Of a stretch of 64,000 nt of DNA, positions 14,527-23,583 are shown in pieces. The notes beneath the pieces were generated by a model. That model was not told the origin of the DNA, did no database searches, and saw only the letters and a program-made list of their open reading frames with translations. The stretch is from an uncultured Paracoccaceae bacterium (GTDB lineage: Bacteria > Pseudomonadota > Alphaproteobacteria > Rhodobacterales > Rhodobacteraceae). The stretch is from the NCBI GenBank assembly GCA_947494445.1, contig CANLVD010000014.1, positions 1 to 64,000 of the forward strand, written 5' to 3'. Each line of letters opens with the position of its first letter. Position 1 is the stretch's first letter. A program made the translations under genes and the position numbers.

Positions 14527-15591
14527 ATGGCACATTCTCAGAACACAGGTATGCCCACAGCGCCATTGGGTCGGAACGGCCTCATCGTGTCGCGCTTTGC
14601 CTTGGGCACCATGACCTTTGGTGCCGAAACCCCGGAAGACGAAGCGCACCGTCAACTGGACCTCTTCGTCGATCACGGAGGGACCTTTATTGACACGGCA
14701 GATGTGTATTCCTGTGGCGTTTCGGAAGAGATCATCGGGCGGTGGGCACAGGCACGGCGCGGTATGGACGACCTTGTCATCGCAACCAAGGGTCGGTTTG
14801 CGCCGACGCCCGGTAGCCACGGTGCATCCCGCCGTGCGCTGCGCCGGGCGATTGATGCGAGCCTCAACCGGCTCGGGGTAGATGCGATCGATCTCTATTT
14901 TGTCCACGGATGGGACAAGGACACTGACGTGGCAGAGACCCTGTCCGTGTTGGGCGATCTGATCCGCGCAGGCAAAATCCACCATTACGGCTGGTCGAAC
15001 CTGTCTGGCTGGCAGCTTCAGAAGGTGATATCGACGGCCGAGGCGCTCGGCGTGCCGCTGCCAATCGCCGTGCAGCCGCAATACAACCTGCTTGAACGGG
15101 GGATCGAGACGGAGGTTCTCCCCTGCGCGCTGGAGAATGGCGTTGGGTTGACGCCGTGGTCGCCACTTGGTGGCGGTTGGCTGACCGGAAAATACAAGGC
15201 CGAGGCGCGACCGACCGGGGCGACCCGGCTGGGGGAGGACCCCAGTCGCGGCGTTGAAGCCTATGATCTGCGCAACACGGAACAGACCCACGCCATTCTG
15301 AGTGCGTTGCAAGACGTGGCGGATCGGTGTGACCGACCAGTGTCCCATGTTGCTCTTTCATGGCTTGCCTCCCGTCCCGGGGTGGCGGCGGTCCTGCTTG
15401 GCGCACGGACGGTTGCGCAATTGACCGATAACCTCAAGGCAGCAGATCTGGTGCTGGACGAGGCAGACATTGACGTTCTGACCTCCGTATCCGCACCGGG
15501 GTTGCCAGCCTACCCATATGGGTTTCTGGAGGATTGGTCCGGCATGGATGTGTGGTCACGCCTCGGTACAAAGATGTGCGGGGCGGCCTGA
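14527..15591 (+). CDS. Aldo/keto reductase
   Basis: This NADPH-dependent carbonyl reductase has a TIM barrel of 354 aa. The catalytic tetrad is visible: Asp56 in FIDTADVY, Tyr61, Lys88 in IATKGRF and His127 in YFVHGWD. The barrel continues with YGWSNLSGWQLQK and QPQYNLLERGIE, and the cofactor-binding LLGARTVAQLTDNL is near the end. It resembles the YajO/Tas-like AKR subgroup. A GGGAGG site precedes the ATG. It is divergent from a LysR regulator. Confidence 0.9.
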   Translation: MAHSQNTGMPTAPLGRNGLIVSRFALGTMTFGAETPEDEAHRQLDLFVDHGGTFIDTADVYSCGVSEEIIGRWAQARRGMDDLVIATKGRFAPTPGSHGASRRALRRAIDASLNRLGVDAIDLYFVHGWDKDTDVAETLSVLGDLIRAGKIHHYGWSNLSGWQLQKVISTAEALGVPLPIAVQPQYNLLERGIETEVLPCALENGVGLTPWSPLGGGWLTGKYKAEARPTGATRLGEDPSRGVEAYDLRNTEQTHAILSALQDVADRCDRPVSHVALSWLASRPGVAAVLLGARTVAQLTDNLKAADLVLDEADIDVLTSVSAPGLPAYPYGFLEDWSGMDVWSRLGTKMCGAA

Positions 15592-15660
15592 CATGCAGGA
15601 ATTGCACGGAGCGTTAAGGTGACCAGATTGAGTTAGAGAACTGACCTGCCAGGGGCCGTC

Positions 15661-16455
15661 TCAGAAGAAATCCATCGGAGGTCCGAATTCTCCGATCGGG
15701 ACAAGATGGGTCAAAGCAGGTCGATCAGGTCGCACATCGTGCAACAGCATCGCCGGCGGCTCCATGAAGGAGGCCGGTGGAGCGGTCTTCTCAAGGCGCA
15801 GCGCAATTTGTGAGGCGGTGCTCGGGCAGCAAACAGCCAGCGTTCCAGCAAAACTGGCAACCATAAACCGATGAACGTGTCCAAAAACGACACAAGCGAT
15901 GTTGTCGTGCTTGGACAAGACCTTGGCGAGCTCATTGCCATCCCGATTGAGGTGCTCGTCAATGTAAGGGATTCCGCTGAGCATTGGATGATGATGGGTC
16001 AGAATGATAGTTTGCTTCTTTGGGTTTTGGGCCAGAGTGTCGTCGAGCCATATCAAGCTGTCTTGCCCGATCGCCCCGTGATGCTCGTCGGGAACCGTTG
16101 AGTCCAGGCCGATGAACCGCACATCGAAGTCATCAACGCAATAATTGAGCGGCCCGGTGGTTGGCAGATAACCGCAGCCATCAAACGCCGCGCGAAAGTT
16201 CTCACGATTGTCGTGGTTGCCGGGTTGGACGAGGATTGGAGCTTTGATTTCACTCAGCACGCTGAGCGCTTCATCATAGGCAGCAGGCGATCCGCACTCA
16301 ACCAGATCCCCTGTGAACAGGACAACATCCGGCTGCGGATCGAGCGCGTTCAGATGTGCCACAGCTTCGCGCGCCATCTTTGTCGATGGGATCAGGTCTT
16401 GGTAAAGCGTGCCGGGCGGCGTGACGTGAAAATCAGATAATTGAGCGATAAGCAT
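15661..16455 (-). CDS. Metallophosphoesterase (CpdA/GpdQ-like phosphodiesterase)
   Basis: This is a dinuclear-metal phosphodiesterase of 264 aa. The metallophosphoesterase motifs occur in order: Asp8 and His10 in QLSDFH, Asp50 in FTGDLVE, Asn80-His81 in QPGNHDN, THHHPM, and GHVHRF. This arrangement matches cyclic-nucleotide or glycerophosphodiester phosphodiesterases of the CpdA/GpdQ type. The substrate cannot be fixed from sequence. It is convergent with the aldo/keto reductase. Confidence 0.9.
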   Translation of the reverse strand: MLIAQLSDFHVTPPGTLYQDLIPSTKMAREAVAHLNALDPQPDVVLFTGDLVECGSPAAYDEALSVLSEIKAPILVQPGNHDNRENFRAAFDGCGYLPTTGPLNYCVDDFDVRFIGLDSTVPDEHHGAIGQDSLIWLDDTLAQNPKKQTIILTHHHPMLSGIPYIDEHLNRDGNELAKVLSKHDNIACVVFGHVHRFMVASFAGTLAVCCPSTASQIALRLEKTAPPASFMEPPAMLLHDVRPDRPALTHLVPIGEFGPPMDFF

Positions 16456-16738
16456 GTGGTCCTTCGGAAAAATATATGTGCGTTCTACAAATCGTAGTCA
16501 GCCCGTAGAAGCAAAGTGAAATTCTTTCGAAACCAGCGCTTTAGATTTTGTGGCAGGTGGCGGCAACAATGACTATTTGGCGTGTAAATCGTCGTTGAGA
16601 TCAAATTTTGGCATCGTCGAGTGCTCAGGCCCTGCACCTCATTGGGCAAGATTTGCAGAGTTGCGCGGTGAGGTGTTCGTCATAGCTGATCATCGCACCG
16701 AGACACCTCGGCAAAACGAAAATCGGCCCAATTCACCA
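16456..16738. other. Non-coding gap upstream of the phosphodiesterase
   Basis: This holds the leftward phosphodiesterase promoter region and the 3' flank of the TetR gene. The plus-strand ORF starting in it runs antisense through the TetR gene and has no family resemblance. I see no repeat or RNA structure worth naming. Confidence 0.5.
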
Positions 16739-17368
16739 CTACGCATGAAGCGCGCATTTGACCATCACAGTTACGAGCTCCTCTGGCTCAGACCATGGGT
16801 GACCGTGAAGTGTGGAATGGGCCTGGGCGATACCGTTCAAGCCGCAAATCAGCGCCTCAGACGCGCGGTCCAGACGGTCGGACGCAGCACGCTCACCCAG
16901 TGCGCTCGCGATGCAATCCTGGAAGAGTTTGAAATGGCCTTCCGGGCTTTGACCCGAGACGAAGCTTTCGACGTCAGTTCGGCTTATCCCGCCTGACATG
17001 AAAACGAGAAAATAGCTCTCGGAATTATCCAGCCAGTAAGTCACATACTTACTGCAAACCCTTTCGAGCCGAGTAAAAGGGTCGTTTTCGTGTCGTGCTA
17101 CTTCACCAAGTTGCGCGAAGAGATCCTCGAAAATCTCGACCCAGATCATCGTCAGGATTTCAAACTTTGAGGTGAAGTGAGCGTAGACGGTCCGAGGGGT
17201 GCATCCAGCGGCTTCTGCTAGTTTTCTTATCGAGACCGCTTTGTAGCCTTCTTCCTTGAAGAGGCGGGAGGCATGACTGGCGATACGATGTCGACTGCGC
17301 GCGACTTCTTCGCTGGATCTGGAAGGTCGTCCCCGCGGTTTTGTCATCTTAAGTTGGTGGTCCGTCAT
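16739..17368 (-). CDS. TetR/AcrR-family regulator
   Basis: The N-terminal helix-turn-helix (ASRLFKEEGYKAVSIRKLAEAAGCTPRTVYAHFTSKFEILTMIW) is typical of TetR repressors, followed by an all-helical ligand-binding domain; 209 aa. It is divergent from a DUF2147 gene and a membrane-protein gene. A 26-bp operator-like palindrome lies between them. The basic N-terminal KPRGRPSRSS matches other TetR proteins. Confidence 0.9.
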   Translation of the reverse strand: MTDHQLKMTKPRGRPSRSSEEVARSRHRIASHASRLFKEEGYKAVSIRKLAEAAGCTPRTVYAHFTSKFEILTMIWVEIFEDLFAQLGEVARHENDPFTRLERVCSKYVTYWLDNSESYFLVFMSGGISRTDVESFVSGQSPEGHFKLFQDCIASALGERAASDRLDRASEALICGLNGIAQAHSTLHGHPWSEPEELVTVMVKCALHA

Positions 17369-17425
17369 CTGTCCTCCGAACTCTGATAACCCTCCTTATA
17401 GGTGGGACGTTGACGTGTCTCAATA

Positions 17426-17451
17426 AATAAGTATAACGCGTGTTACTTATT
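17426..17451. promoter_or_regulatory. TetR-type operator
   Basis: AATAAGTA (17426-17433) and TACTTATT (17444-17451) flank a central ACGCGT (17436-17441). All three elements are symmetric about the same centre. It lies 14 bp before the DUF2147 start and serves both divergent genes. Confidence 0.6.
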
Positions 17452-17464
17452 TAGAGGTGTCGAA

Positions 17465-17890
17465 ATGTTGCTTCGGTTCATAATTGCCTTGGCTTCGCTT
17501 ACCGTCCCAAAGATATCGATTGCTCAAGAGGTAGACACCATCTTCGGAAAATGGCGAACCGTGCAGCATGATGCGGTCGTGTCTGTTGTGGATTGCGGTG
17601 ATGTCAGCCCTTGCGCGACTCTCAGTTGGGTGTCCGAAGAGATCATGAATGGGGCAAGTCGCGATATCAGAAATCGCTCTCAGGATCTCCGCGACAGGCC
17701 ACTCATAGGTCTGCCGATCTTTGGGGGGTTCCATCGAGAAGATGGAGGTTGGAGCGGCGGCTGGATCTACAATCCAGAATATGGCCGGGCATACCCAGCT
17801 CGCCTGCAATTGATGTCCGAAAGTGAGTTGCGTGTGACAGGCTGCCTCGGCTCACTATGCCTTAGTCAGACTTGGCGTCGTATCCAATGA
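17465..17890 (+). CDS. DUF2147-family secreted protein
   Basis: A signal peptide (LLRFIIALASLTVPKISIAQ, cleavage near residue 20-21) precedes a DUF2147-like domain: IFGKWRTVQHDAVVSVVDCG, then FGGFHREDGGWSGGWIYNPEYGRAYPARLQL and a C-terminal LRVTGCLGSLCLSQTWRR. DUF2147 proteins are small periplasmic beta-rich proteins of unknown function. The 3' end overlaps the next gene by ATGA. It is probably repressed by the divergent TetR. Confidence 0.78.
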   Translation: MLLRFIIALASLTVPKISIAQEVDTIFGKWRTVQHDAVVSVVDCGDVSPCATLSWVSEEIMNGASRDIRNRSQDLRDRPLIGLPIFGGFHREDGGWSGGWIYNPEYGRAYPARLQLMSESELRVTGCLGSLCLSQTWRRIQ

Positions 17891-18348
17891 ACACATCTGT
17901 ATCAAACGACGAAACTGGGGTTGTAGACGGTTGGTACCGTACCTTGAGATGGGTTTTTGTGGTTGCCGCACTTTGGAACCTGTCCGGCGGAATTCCCGGT
18001 GTGCTTTTTCCAGCCGATATGTATGCGCGAGAGTTTGGGACGCCTCTCAATGACCCCGTTCTTACTGCGATTTATCGCGGCGCGTGGGGGACCTCGCTGC
18101 TTTACGGCCTAGGTTTCCTGATCGTTGCCACGAACCCGCTAAAGCACTGGGGCATCGTCGTTATGGGCGGACTAGGAAAAGCGCTTTTCGCTCTGAACCT
18201 AGGCTACATGTATGCGAGCGGCTGGACTTCGAAAGTCTCGCTGTTGGTGATCCTTGGTGATCTGATTTTTGTTCTGATCTTCATTCTATATTTCAGGGCG
18301 CTTTGGGCCGTGCGGAAGGTGCACGCGAAAGAGAGGCTAATCACCTGA
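17887..18348 (+). CDS. Four-helix membrane protein of unknown function
   Basis: This 153-aa protein has four hydrophobic segments (starting VFVVAALWNLSGGIPGVLF, ending VSLLVILGDLIFVLIFILYF). The ATG at 17887 overlaps the DUF2147 stop (ATGA) and is preferred over an earlier in-frame start within that gene. I recognise no family. Co-translation with a secreted protein under TetR control suggests an envelope role. Confidence 0.7.
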   Translation: MNTSVSNDETGVVDGWYRTLRWVFVVAALWNLSGGIPGVLFPADMYAREFGTPLNDPVLTAIYRGAWGTSLLYGLGFLIVATNPLKHWGIVVMGGLGKALFALNLGYMYASGWTSKVSLLVILGDLIFVLIFILYFRALWAVRKVHAKERLIT

Positions 18349-18364
18349 TCACCGTCTTTCATGG

Positions 18365-19552
18365 TTAGCGATGAAACGCTGAGCGCCATGAGACGGATTG
18401 TTCTGATTTGATGCCCTCCAACCAGTCCAGCGCGGCGTGGGTGTCGAGTTCCGGGAGCTGGTTCGCGTTCTGCGCTATGTTGCCGATTGCGCGGGTATAC
18501 CATGCGGTCACTCCGCCTGAGGCTTGCTCTGCAAAGCGTGGGAAGGTCGGGTCACTTCGTCCCGTCATCCAGTGCTGCGGCAAAGACGGGTCGAGGATCA
18601 TTGCCCGCGCAAGGCCGATCGCATCGACAGACCCACCCGCGATCGCGGCATCGGCATCCGCCTTCGTCTTGAAGCCACCGGTCAGCATCAGGGGGACAGA
18701 CGTCACCCGCCGCGCCGCGAAGGCAAAGTCGAGGAAATAGGGCCCGGAGGTCGATCTGTCTGAACTGGCAGGTGCACCGGGAAAATAGGTCCCGCCGCTG
18801 ATGTCGATCAAGTCGAGGTCAGTCTGGTCGAGGACTGCGATAATCTTGAGAGCTTCCGCCTCGTCCAGCCCGCCCACTAGGCCGTCGCTTGAATTCAGTT
18901 TGAGCGACACTGTAAAGTCCGACCCCACCGCATCGCGGACGGCCGTGACCGTCTCCATCAAAAGGCGCATTCGGTTGCCAAGGGAGCCACCATAGGCATC
19001 GGTCCTCTGGTTGAAGAGCGGCGAAAGAAATTGGCTCAGCAGAAAGCCGTGCGCTGCGTGGATCTGGACTCCATCGAACCCAAGGTCTTTGGCGCGCCGT
19101 GCCGTCGTTGCAAAGGCGTCGGGGAGCGATTGAACTTCGGCGAGGCACAGTGCGCGTGCTTTCAACTTCGGTAAGTCGATCTCGCTGGGTCCAGCGGGCA
19201 GCCCTAGGTCGGTCGGTGTCAACGCACCCGCATGTCCCAGCTGGAGCCACAGATCGGCCCCGTGCACCCGGCCGGCATCGGCAAGGTCACGGAACGCTGC
19301 ATCGTCGGAGTGATCGTTCAGGACGAGGTTGCCAGACGCTTCTGGGAAATCGGCGCTGCCTTGCACCTCCCCAACGATCGAGGCCGCAATACCGCCCTCA
19401 GCCCATCGCGCATAGAGGTGGCGCTGTGCTGCCGTTGGGGTGCCGCGACCATCTCCTAGCATGTCCGACATAGCGGATTTGATCAGCCGGTTCTTGAGCT
19501 CTTTGCCATTGGGCAATTGGAGGGGGGTGAAGAGAGCGTTGGTTTTGAGCAC
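18365..19552 (-). CDS. NADH:flavin oxidoreductase (old yellow enzyme family)
   Basis: This FMN-dependent ene-reductase has a TIM barrel of 395 aa. The family signature HAAHGFLLSQFLSPLFNQRTDAYGGSLGNRMRLLMETV is intact, including the substrate-binding His pair and the phosphate-binding Arg. The N-terminal LKNRLIKSAMSD and C-terminal AIGLARAMILDPSLPQHW also fit. It is divergent from a LysR gene with a perfect palindrome between, so that LysR probably controls it. The physiological substrate is unknown. Confidence 0.92.
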   Translation of the reverse strand: MLKTNALFTPLQLPNGKELKNRLIKSAMSDMLGDGRGTPTAAQRHLYARWAEGGIAASIVGEVQGSADFPEASGNLVLNDHSDDAAFRDLADAGRVHGADLWLQLGHAGALTPTDLGLPAGPSEIDLPKLKARALCLAEVQSLPDAFATTARRAKDLGFDGVQIHAAHGFLLSQFLSPLFNQRTDAYGGSLGNRMRLLMETVTAVRDAVGSDFTVSLKLNSSDGLVGGLDEAEALKIIAVLDQTDLDLIDISGGTYFPGAPASSDRSTSGPYFLDFAFAARRVTSVPLMLTGGFKTKADADAAIAGGSVDAIGLARAMILDPSLPQHWMTGRSDPTFPRFAEQASGGVTAWYTRAIGNIAQNANQLPELDTHAALDWLEGIKSEQSVSWRSAFHR

Positions 19553-19635
19553 GGAAGTCAGCCTTTCACTTTTGATCGACTTCAGTATTTAAATCATTGG
19601 GCATATAGCAAAAATCCGTTGTATGAGACCAACTA

Positions 19636-19654
19636 TTGATCCAATTTGGATCAA
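19636..19654. promoter_or_regulatory. Perfect 19-bp palindrome abutting a LysR start codon
   Basis: TTGATCCAA-T-TTGGATCAA is perfectly symmetric and ends immediately before the ATG at 19655. It lies 83 bp from the old yellow enzyme start. It is a strong candidate operator, most simply for autorepression by the LysR protein. Confidence 0.6.
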
Positions 19655-20569
19655 ATGGATGACCACAGCGATATCAAGCTCTTTCTGTCCGTGATTGATG
19701 AAGGCAGTTTCTCAGCGGCGGCCCGCAGGCTTGGTCTGACCCCGTCCGCTGTCGGCAAGCGGGTCCGCGCGCTTGAGGATCGGTTGGGCGTCGATCTGTT
19801 CGTCCGGTCCACACGGCGGATGACGATCACCGATGCAGGTCAGCGCTATGCAGAAGACGTGCGCGAGGTCATCGACCGGCTGTCCACGATCGAAGAGGAT
19901 TTGCGTGACGGGGCCACGAGATTGCGGGGGTCAGTGCGCCTGACCGCGCCGATGGCGCTGGGGCAGCGCTATGTCGCGCCCGCGCTCTCAGAATTCATGG
20001 CGCTTCATCCGGAAGTCGAGGTGGTCCTGTCCCTGACAGACAAGGTGGTCGATCTGGTGGGCGACGGGGTCGACATCGCCATTCGCACTGGGCAGCAACC
20101 GGATTCCAGCCTGATCAGCCGCCGCATTGGGCCCTATGCTCGCACAATCTGCGCGTCCCCTAGCTATATTGAGCAAGAGGGTCGTCCGAATAGCGTTGCG
20201 GATTTGGGGCACCATCGATGCCTGAAATTGCCCACAGAATTTGCCGCTTCGCATTGGAGTCTTGAGGACGCCGGGGAGGGCGGGACGCGATTAGGGAGCG
20301 GACTGGTCTGCAATTCGCTCGACGTGCTGGGGGCGACCTGTTTGTCCGGGCAGGGGATTGCCTGTCTGCCAGACTTTGTCGCGCAAAACGGGATTCAAAA
20401 TGGCGGGCTGGTTCCGCTATTGGCCGATGCGCCGCGGGCAGAGCATGGGCCTGATATTCTGCTCCTACGGCCCGCCAACAGGCAGACGCCTCGACGTGTT
20501 GAGACCCTGGGCGATCACCTGTTTCGAGCGTTGCGGTCCTCGGTTAAGGCGCTAGCGAGCGAGATGTGA
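19655..20569 (+). CDS. LysR-family transcriptional regulator
   Basis: The winged helix (LFLSVIDEGSFSAAARRLGLTPSAVGKRVRALEDRLGVDLF) is followed by a CrgA-like effector domain (LRGSVRLTAPMALGQRYVAP, GVDIAIRTGQQPDSSLISRRIG). I start at the ATG at 19655 (304 aa); the in-frame TTG at 19646 lies inside the palindrome. It probably regulates the divergent old yellow enzyme. Its 3' end overlaps the convergent LysR by 18 bp. Confidence 0.9.
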   Translation: MDDHSDIKLFLSVIDEGSFSAAARRLGLTPSAVGKRVRALEDRLGVDLFVRSTRRMTITDAGQRYAEDVREVIDRLSTIEEDLRDGATRLRGSVRLTAPMALGQRYVAPALSEFMALHPEVEVVLSLTDKVVDLVGDGVDIAIRTGQQPDSSLISRRIGPYARTICASPSYIEQEGRPNSVADLGHHRCLKLPTEFAASHWSLEDAGEGGTRLGSGLVCNSLDVLGATCLSGQGIACLPDFVAQNGIQNGGLVPLLADAPRAEHGPDILLLRPANRQTPRRVETLGDHLFRALRSSVKALASEM

Positions 20570-21484
20570 ACGCAGGATCTTGTCGCTGTGCTCCACCTCG
20601 CTTTTCAGCCACGCGGCAACCTGCGCGTAGCTTTGCGTCCCTGCATGCTCAGCAGTTGTCACTAGCCAGTATCGCCCAGCCACGGGCACGGCAGGGCCAT
20701 CGACCACAAGCAGTCCGCCGCCAATATCAGTCTCGGTCAGCAAGGTGCGCCCCAACGCATGACCAAGGCCCGCGACCGCGGCCTGAAGTGCAAGGTCGCT
20801 GCGTTCAAACTCAGCCCCTGTCTCAAAGGACGGCACGGTGAGATCGGCCTTACTAAGGTAGTCTTCCCAACCCAACGCCGTGCCATCCGACTCGGCGCGA
20901 GAGTCGCGCAAGAGCCGGGCAGGGTGCGCAGCTGTGGCGCCGCTCAAGCTACGCCCGGACGTCGAACGAACGGAAAAGATGTGGCACTTCGTCAGAAGCT
21001 CGGCATGCAGGCCAGGATAGGGGCCTACGCCGAACCGGATTGCGACTTGCGGCTGGCCAGCGGCGCCGATGTCGCTGAGTGCGTCGCTGATCTGAAATGA
21101 TATCTGCAAGCCCCGCTCCTGCGCACGAGTCATCGCGGGGACAAGCCATTTCATGGCCAAAGACGATGAAAGCGTGAGCACAGTTTCCTGGGCTGTGTTT
21201 AGGTGATCAACCCTGTTGAGGGCTTCGTACAGGGCATCGACTGAGGCCTGCGCCGCCTCACAAATGATTTGGCCCTTCAGGGTCGGGCTGACCTGGCGCG
21301 TTGTCCGCTCAAACAATTGAAAACCAATTGCCCTCTCTAGTGCTTGAACCTTGTGACTAACTGTCGATTGGGTCTGCCCCAGATCAGCTCCTGCGGCGCT
21401 GAAGCTGCCGGTTCGCCTGATAGCTGCCAAAAGCGCGGATGCGGCAGCAAGCTTTCGCAGGATGTTGGGCTGGTCCAAATTCAT
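20552..21484 (-). CDS. LysR-family transcriptional regulator
   Basis: The winged helix (ALLAAIRRTGSFSAAGADLGQTQSTVSHKVQALERAIGFQLFERTTRQV) and effector domain have GcvA-like features (SSLAMKWLVPAMTRAQ, QVAIRFGVGPYPGL). Length 310 aa. It is divergent from the PhzF-family gene, whose promoter it probably controls, and convergent with the previous LysR gene. Confidence 0.9.
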   Translation of the reverse strand: MNLDQPNILRKLAAASALLAAIRRTGSFSAAGADLGQTQSTVSHKVQALERAIGFQLFERTTRQVSPTLKGQIICEAAQASVDALYEALNRVDHLNTAQETVLTLSSSLAMKWLVPAMTRAQERGLQISFQISDALSDIGAAGQPQVAIRFGVGPYPGLHAELLTKCHIFSVRSTSGRSLSGATAAHPARLLRDSRAESDGTALGWEDYLSKADLTVPSFETGAEFERSDLALQAAVAGLGHALGRTLLTETDIGGGLLVVDGPAVPVAGRYWLVTTAEHAGTQSYAQVAAWLKSEVEHSDKILRSHLAR

Positions 21485-21565
21485 GTCATTTCTTCATATA
21501 TTCATAGCACACTTTAATGGGCGTATCTCCTACATCAAGGGCAACACATCAAAGGAGACTCTGAA

Positions 21566-22474
21566 ATGACATCCACAACTGACACCCGCGACATCACCGT
21601 TCGGATCGTGAACGGCTTCGTCAAAGACGGCGAGGGCGGTAATCCGGCGGGGGTCGTCCTCGATGCAGATGCGCTGAGCGAGGACGACATGCAGGCGATT
21701 GCGCAAAAGGTCGGCATGTCGGAAACGGCTTTCGTGTCGTCCTCTGATGTTGCTGGTTTCCGTCTGGACTTCTTCACGCCGAACCGGCGGATCGCCCATT
21801 GCGGTCACGCTACAATCGCGGCCTTTTCCTATCTGGCGCAGCTCGGTCGGGTTGAGGAGGGTGAGACGTCGAAAATGACCGTCGACGGCCCGCGCAAGAT
21901 TGTCATTCAGGGCACCGAATCCTTCATGGAACAGCTGGCGCCGAGCTATTCCGGACCGTCTGAATGGGAAACATCAGATGTGGCACTTGCCGACGTCCTG
22001 ACCTCAGTCGGATTGTCCGAGGCTGACCTGATCGACGGTGTCCTGCCGCAGCTCGTCAACACGGGCAATTCCTTCATCGTGCTTCCGCTGCGCGACGCGG
22101 AGACCCTCGCCAACGTTGTGCCGGACCAGGATCAGATCGGAGTGATCAGCGAAAAACTCGACCTGATCGGTTATTACCTCTTTGCGTTGGGTGGTGAGGG
22201 AACAGATGCGACCACAAGGATGTTCGCGCCGCGTTACGCCATCCCTGAGGAGGCCGCGACCGGGATGGCCGCTGGGCCGCTGGCCTGCTTTCTCCACGAT
22301 ACATTGGGGATGCAGAAAACGCATTTCGATATCGCTCAGGGTGATTTCATGTCACCACCGTCGCCGAGCCGGATCAGCGTTGATCTCGACCGTGATGCTA
22401 CTGGCGCAATCACCGGGCTGCTCGCCGGCGGTTACGGGAAGTCCATGCGCGAGACTACCGTGACATTGGACTGA
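21566..22474 (+). CDS. PhzF-family isomerase/epimerase-like protein
   Basis: This belongs to the PhzF family (diaminopimelate-epimerase fold). It has the N-terminal GNPAGVVLDADALSEDDM, catalytic Glu53 in MSETAFVS, RIAHCGHATIAAF and the second-half signature EEAATGMAAGPLACFL. PhzF isomerises a phenazine precursor; most homologues have unknown substrates, and no other phenazine genes are present here. A strong AAGGAG precedes the ATG. It is divergent from a LysR gene. Confidence 0.9.
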   Translation: MTSTTDTRDITVRIVNGFVKDGEGGNPAGVVLDADALSEDDMQAIAQKVGMSETAFVSSSDVAGFRLDFFTPNRRIAHCGHATIAAFSYLAQLGRVEEGETSKMTVDGPRKIVIQGTESFMEQLAPSYSGPSEWETSDVALADVLTSVGLSEADLIDGVLPQLVNTGNSFIVLPLRDAETLANVVPDQDQIGVISEKLDLIGYYLFALGGEGTDATTRMFAPRYAIPEEAATGMAAGPLACFLHDTLGMQKTHFDIAQGDFMSPPSPSRISVDLDRDATGAITGLLAGGYGKSMRETTVTLD

Positions 22475-22519
22475 CCGCCCGATCACCGCACCCTCAATGA
22501 AGGTGGCGGCCCTGAACGG

Positions 22520-22537
22520 GCCCTGCCGACTCAGGGC
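22520..22537. terminator. Hairpin between convergent genes
   Basis: GCCCTG-ccgact-CAGGGC can form a 6-bp GC-rich stem between the PhzF-type gene and the convergent GlxA-type regulator. There is no T-run, so its role as a bidirectional terminator is tentative. Confidence 0.3.
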
Positions 22538-22552
22538 GTCGCGCCGCATCTG

Positions 22553-23560
22553 TCAGATCGTGTTAAACCGTTCTCGATAGGTTGAAGGCGGCACGCCGAC
22601 GATGCGGCGAAACGCGGCGCGGAATGTCTCGGGCGAGGCGTAGCCGACAGCCAGTCCCACCTCAGATAATGGCAGTGGCGTGCTTTCCAGAATCTCCTGT
22701 GCGCGGCGCATGCGTTCCGCCGTGATCCAAGCCTTCGGCGACATCCCGATATCGTCCTGAAACCTGCGCAGAAAGCTGCGTTCACTCATGGCTGCCTCTT
22801 GCGCGAATTCCTTGACCGTCACGGGCCGATGAAGCTGGCTGCGCGCCCAATCCATGGCCGCCGAAAGCCTTTGACCTGCATGCGTGGGGATCGGGTTTGC
22901 CACGTATTGCCTTTGACCGCCTTCACGGTGTGGCGGAATGACCATGCGCCGCGCCACGGCATTGACAATCCGGGTGCCAAAGTCGCGCCGGACAAGATGG
23001 AGGCAGGCATCAATCCCCGATGCCCCACCGGCAGAGGTGATGATGTTGCCTTCATCGATATAGAGTACATCCTCTTCAACGCGGACGTCGGGGAATTGCG
23101 ATTTCAGATCAGCAAGGTCGGCCCAATGGGTCGTCGCGCGCCGCCCGTCCAAAAGACCGGCATGTGCCAACACGAAGGCGCCGTCGCAGATCGAAAGTAT
23201 GATCGCGCCACGAAGGGCCGCCCGCCGTAACTCGGACAAGAGCCGTTCGGGGGGGCGTTCGCTATTCGACCGCCACGCCGGGATCAGGATGATCCGGGCC
23301 TGGCGCAGATCTTTCAGTGTTCCACGTGTTGAAACGCTCATACCGCCGAAGGCCGAAGTGCGGCGGCCTTCGGTGGAGACGATGGTAATATCGTATCCCG
23401 GATACCCCTCTTCCGGCAAAGCCCGGCCAAAGATTTCCAGCGCAATGCCAAGGCTGAATGCGCCAAACTCATTATAAATGATAGCGGCCACAGTGCCGGG
23501 GAACGCAGGCGTCTCCGTGTTTGCTTCAATTTGCGTATCAACATTCATCGGCTTTGTCAT
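22553..23560 (-). CDS. GlxA/FtrA-type AraC regulator with DJ-1/PfpI domain
   Basis: An N-terminal DJ-1/PfpI-like domain (about 20-190; the nucleophile-elbow-like IILSICDGAFVLAHAGLLDG) is joined to a C-terminal AraC helix-turn-helix pair (about 225-335; VKEFAQEAAMSERSFLRRFQDDIGMSPKAWI and EVGLAVGYASPETFRAAFRRIVGVPPSTYRERF). The amidase domain probably binds an amino-acid-like ligand. It is divergent from a LysE exporter; four TTGGCG/CGCCAA elements lie in between, so it probably regulates that exporter. Confidence 0.92.
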   Translation of the reverse strand: MTKPMNVDTQIEANTETPAFPGTVAAIIYNEFGAFSLGIALEIFGRALPEEGYPGYDITIVSTEGRRTSAFGGMSVSTRGTLKDLRQARIILIPAWRSNSERPPERLLSELRRAALRGAIILSICDGAFVLAHAGLLDGRRATTHWADLADLKSQFPDVRVEEDVLYIDEGNIITSAGGASGIDACLHLVRRDFGTRIVNAVARRMVIPPHREGGQRQYVANPIPTHAGQRLSAAMDWARSQLHRPVTVKEFAQEAAMSERSFLRRFQDDIGMSPKAWITAERMRRAQEILESTPLPLSEVGLAVGYASPETFRAAFRRIVGVPPSTYRERFNTI

Positions 23561-23583
23561 GAAGCAGGAACCTTAGGTCCACC

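Noticed and set aside
14500-15348. 282-codon minus-strand frame opposite the aldo/keto reductase
   Set aside because: The plus-strand frame carries the complete AKR catalytic tetrad, so the opposite frame is a shadow.
16550-16996. 148-codon plus-strand frame
   Set aside because: Mostly antisense to the TetR gene, and no ribosome site or motif is visible.
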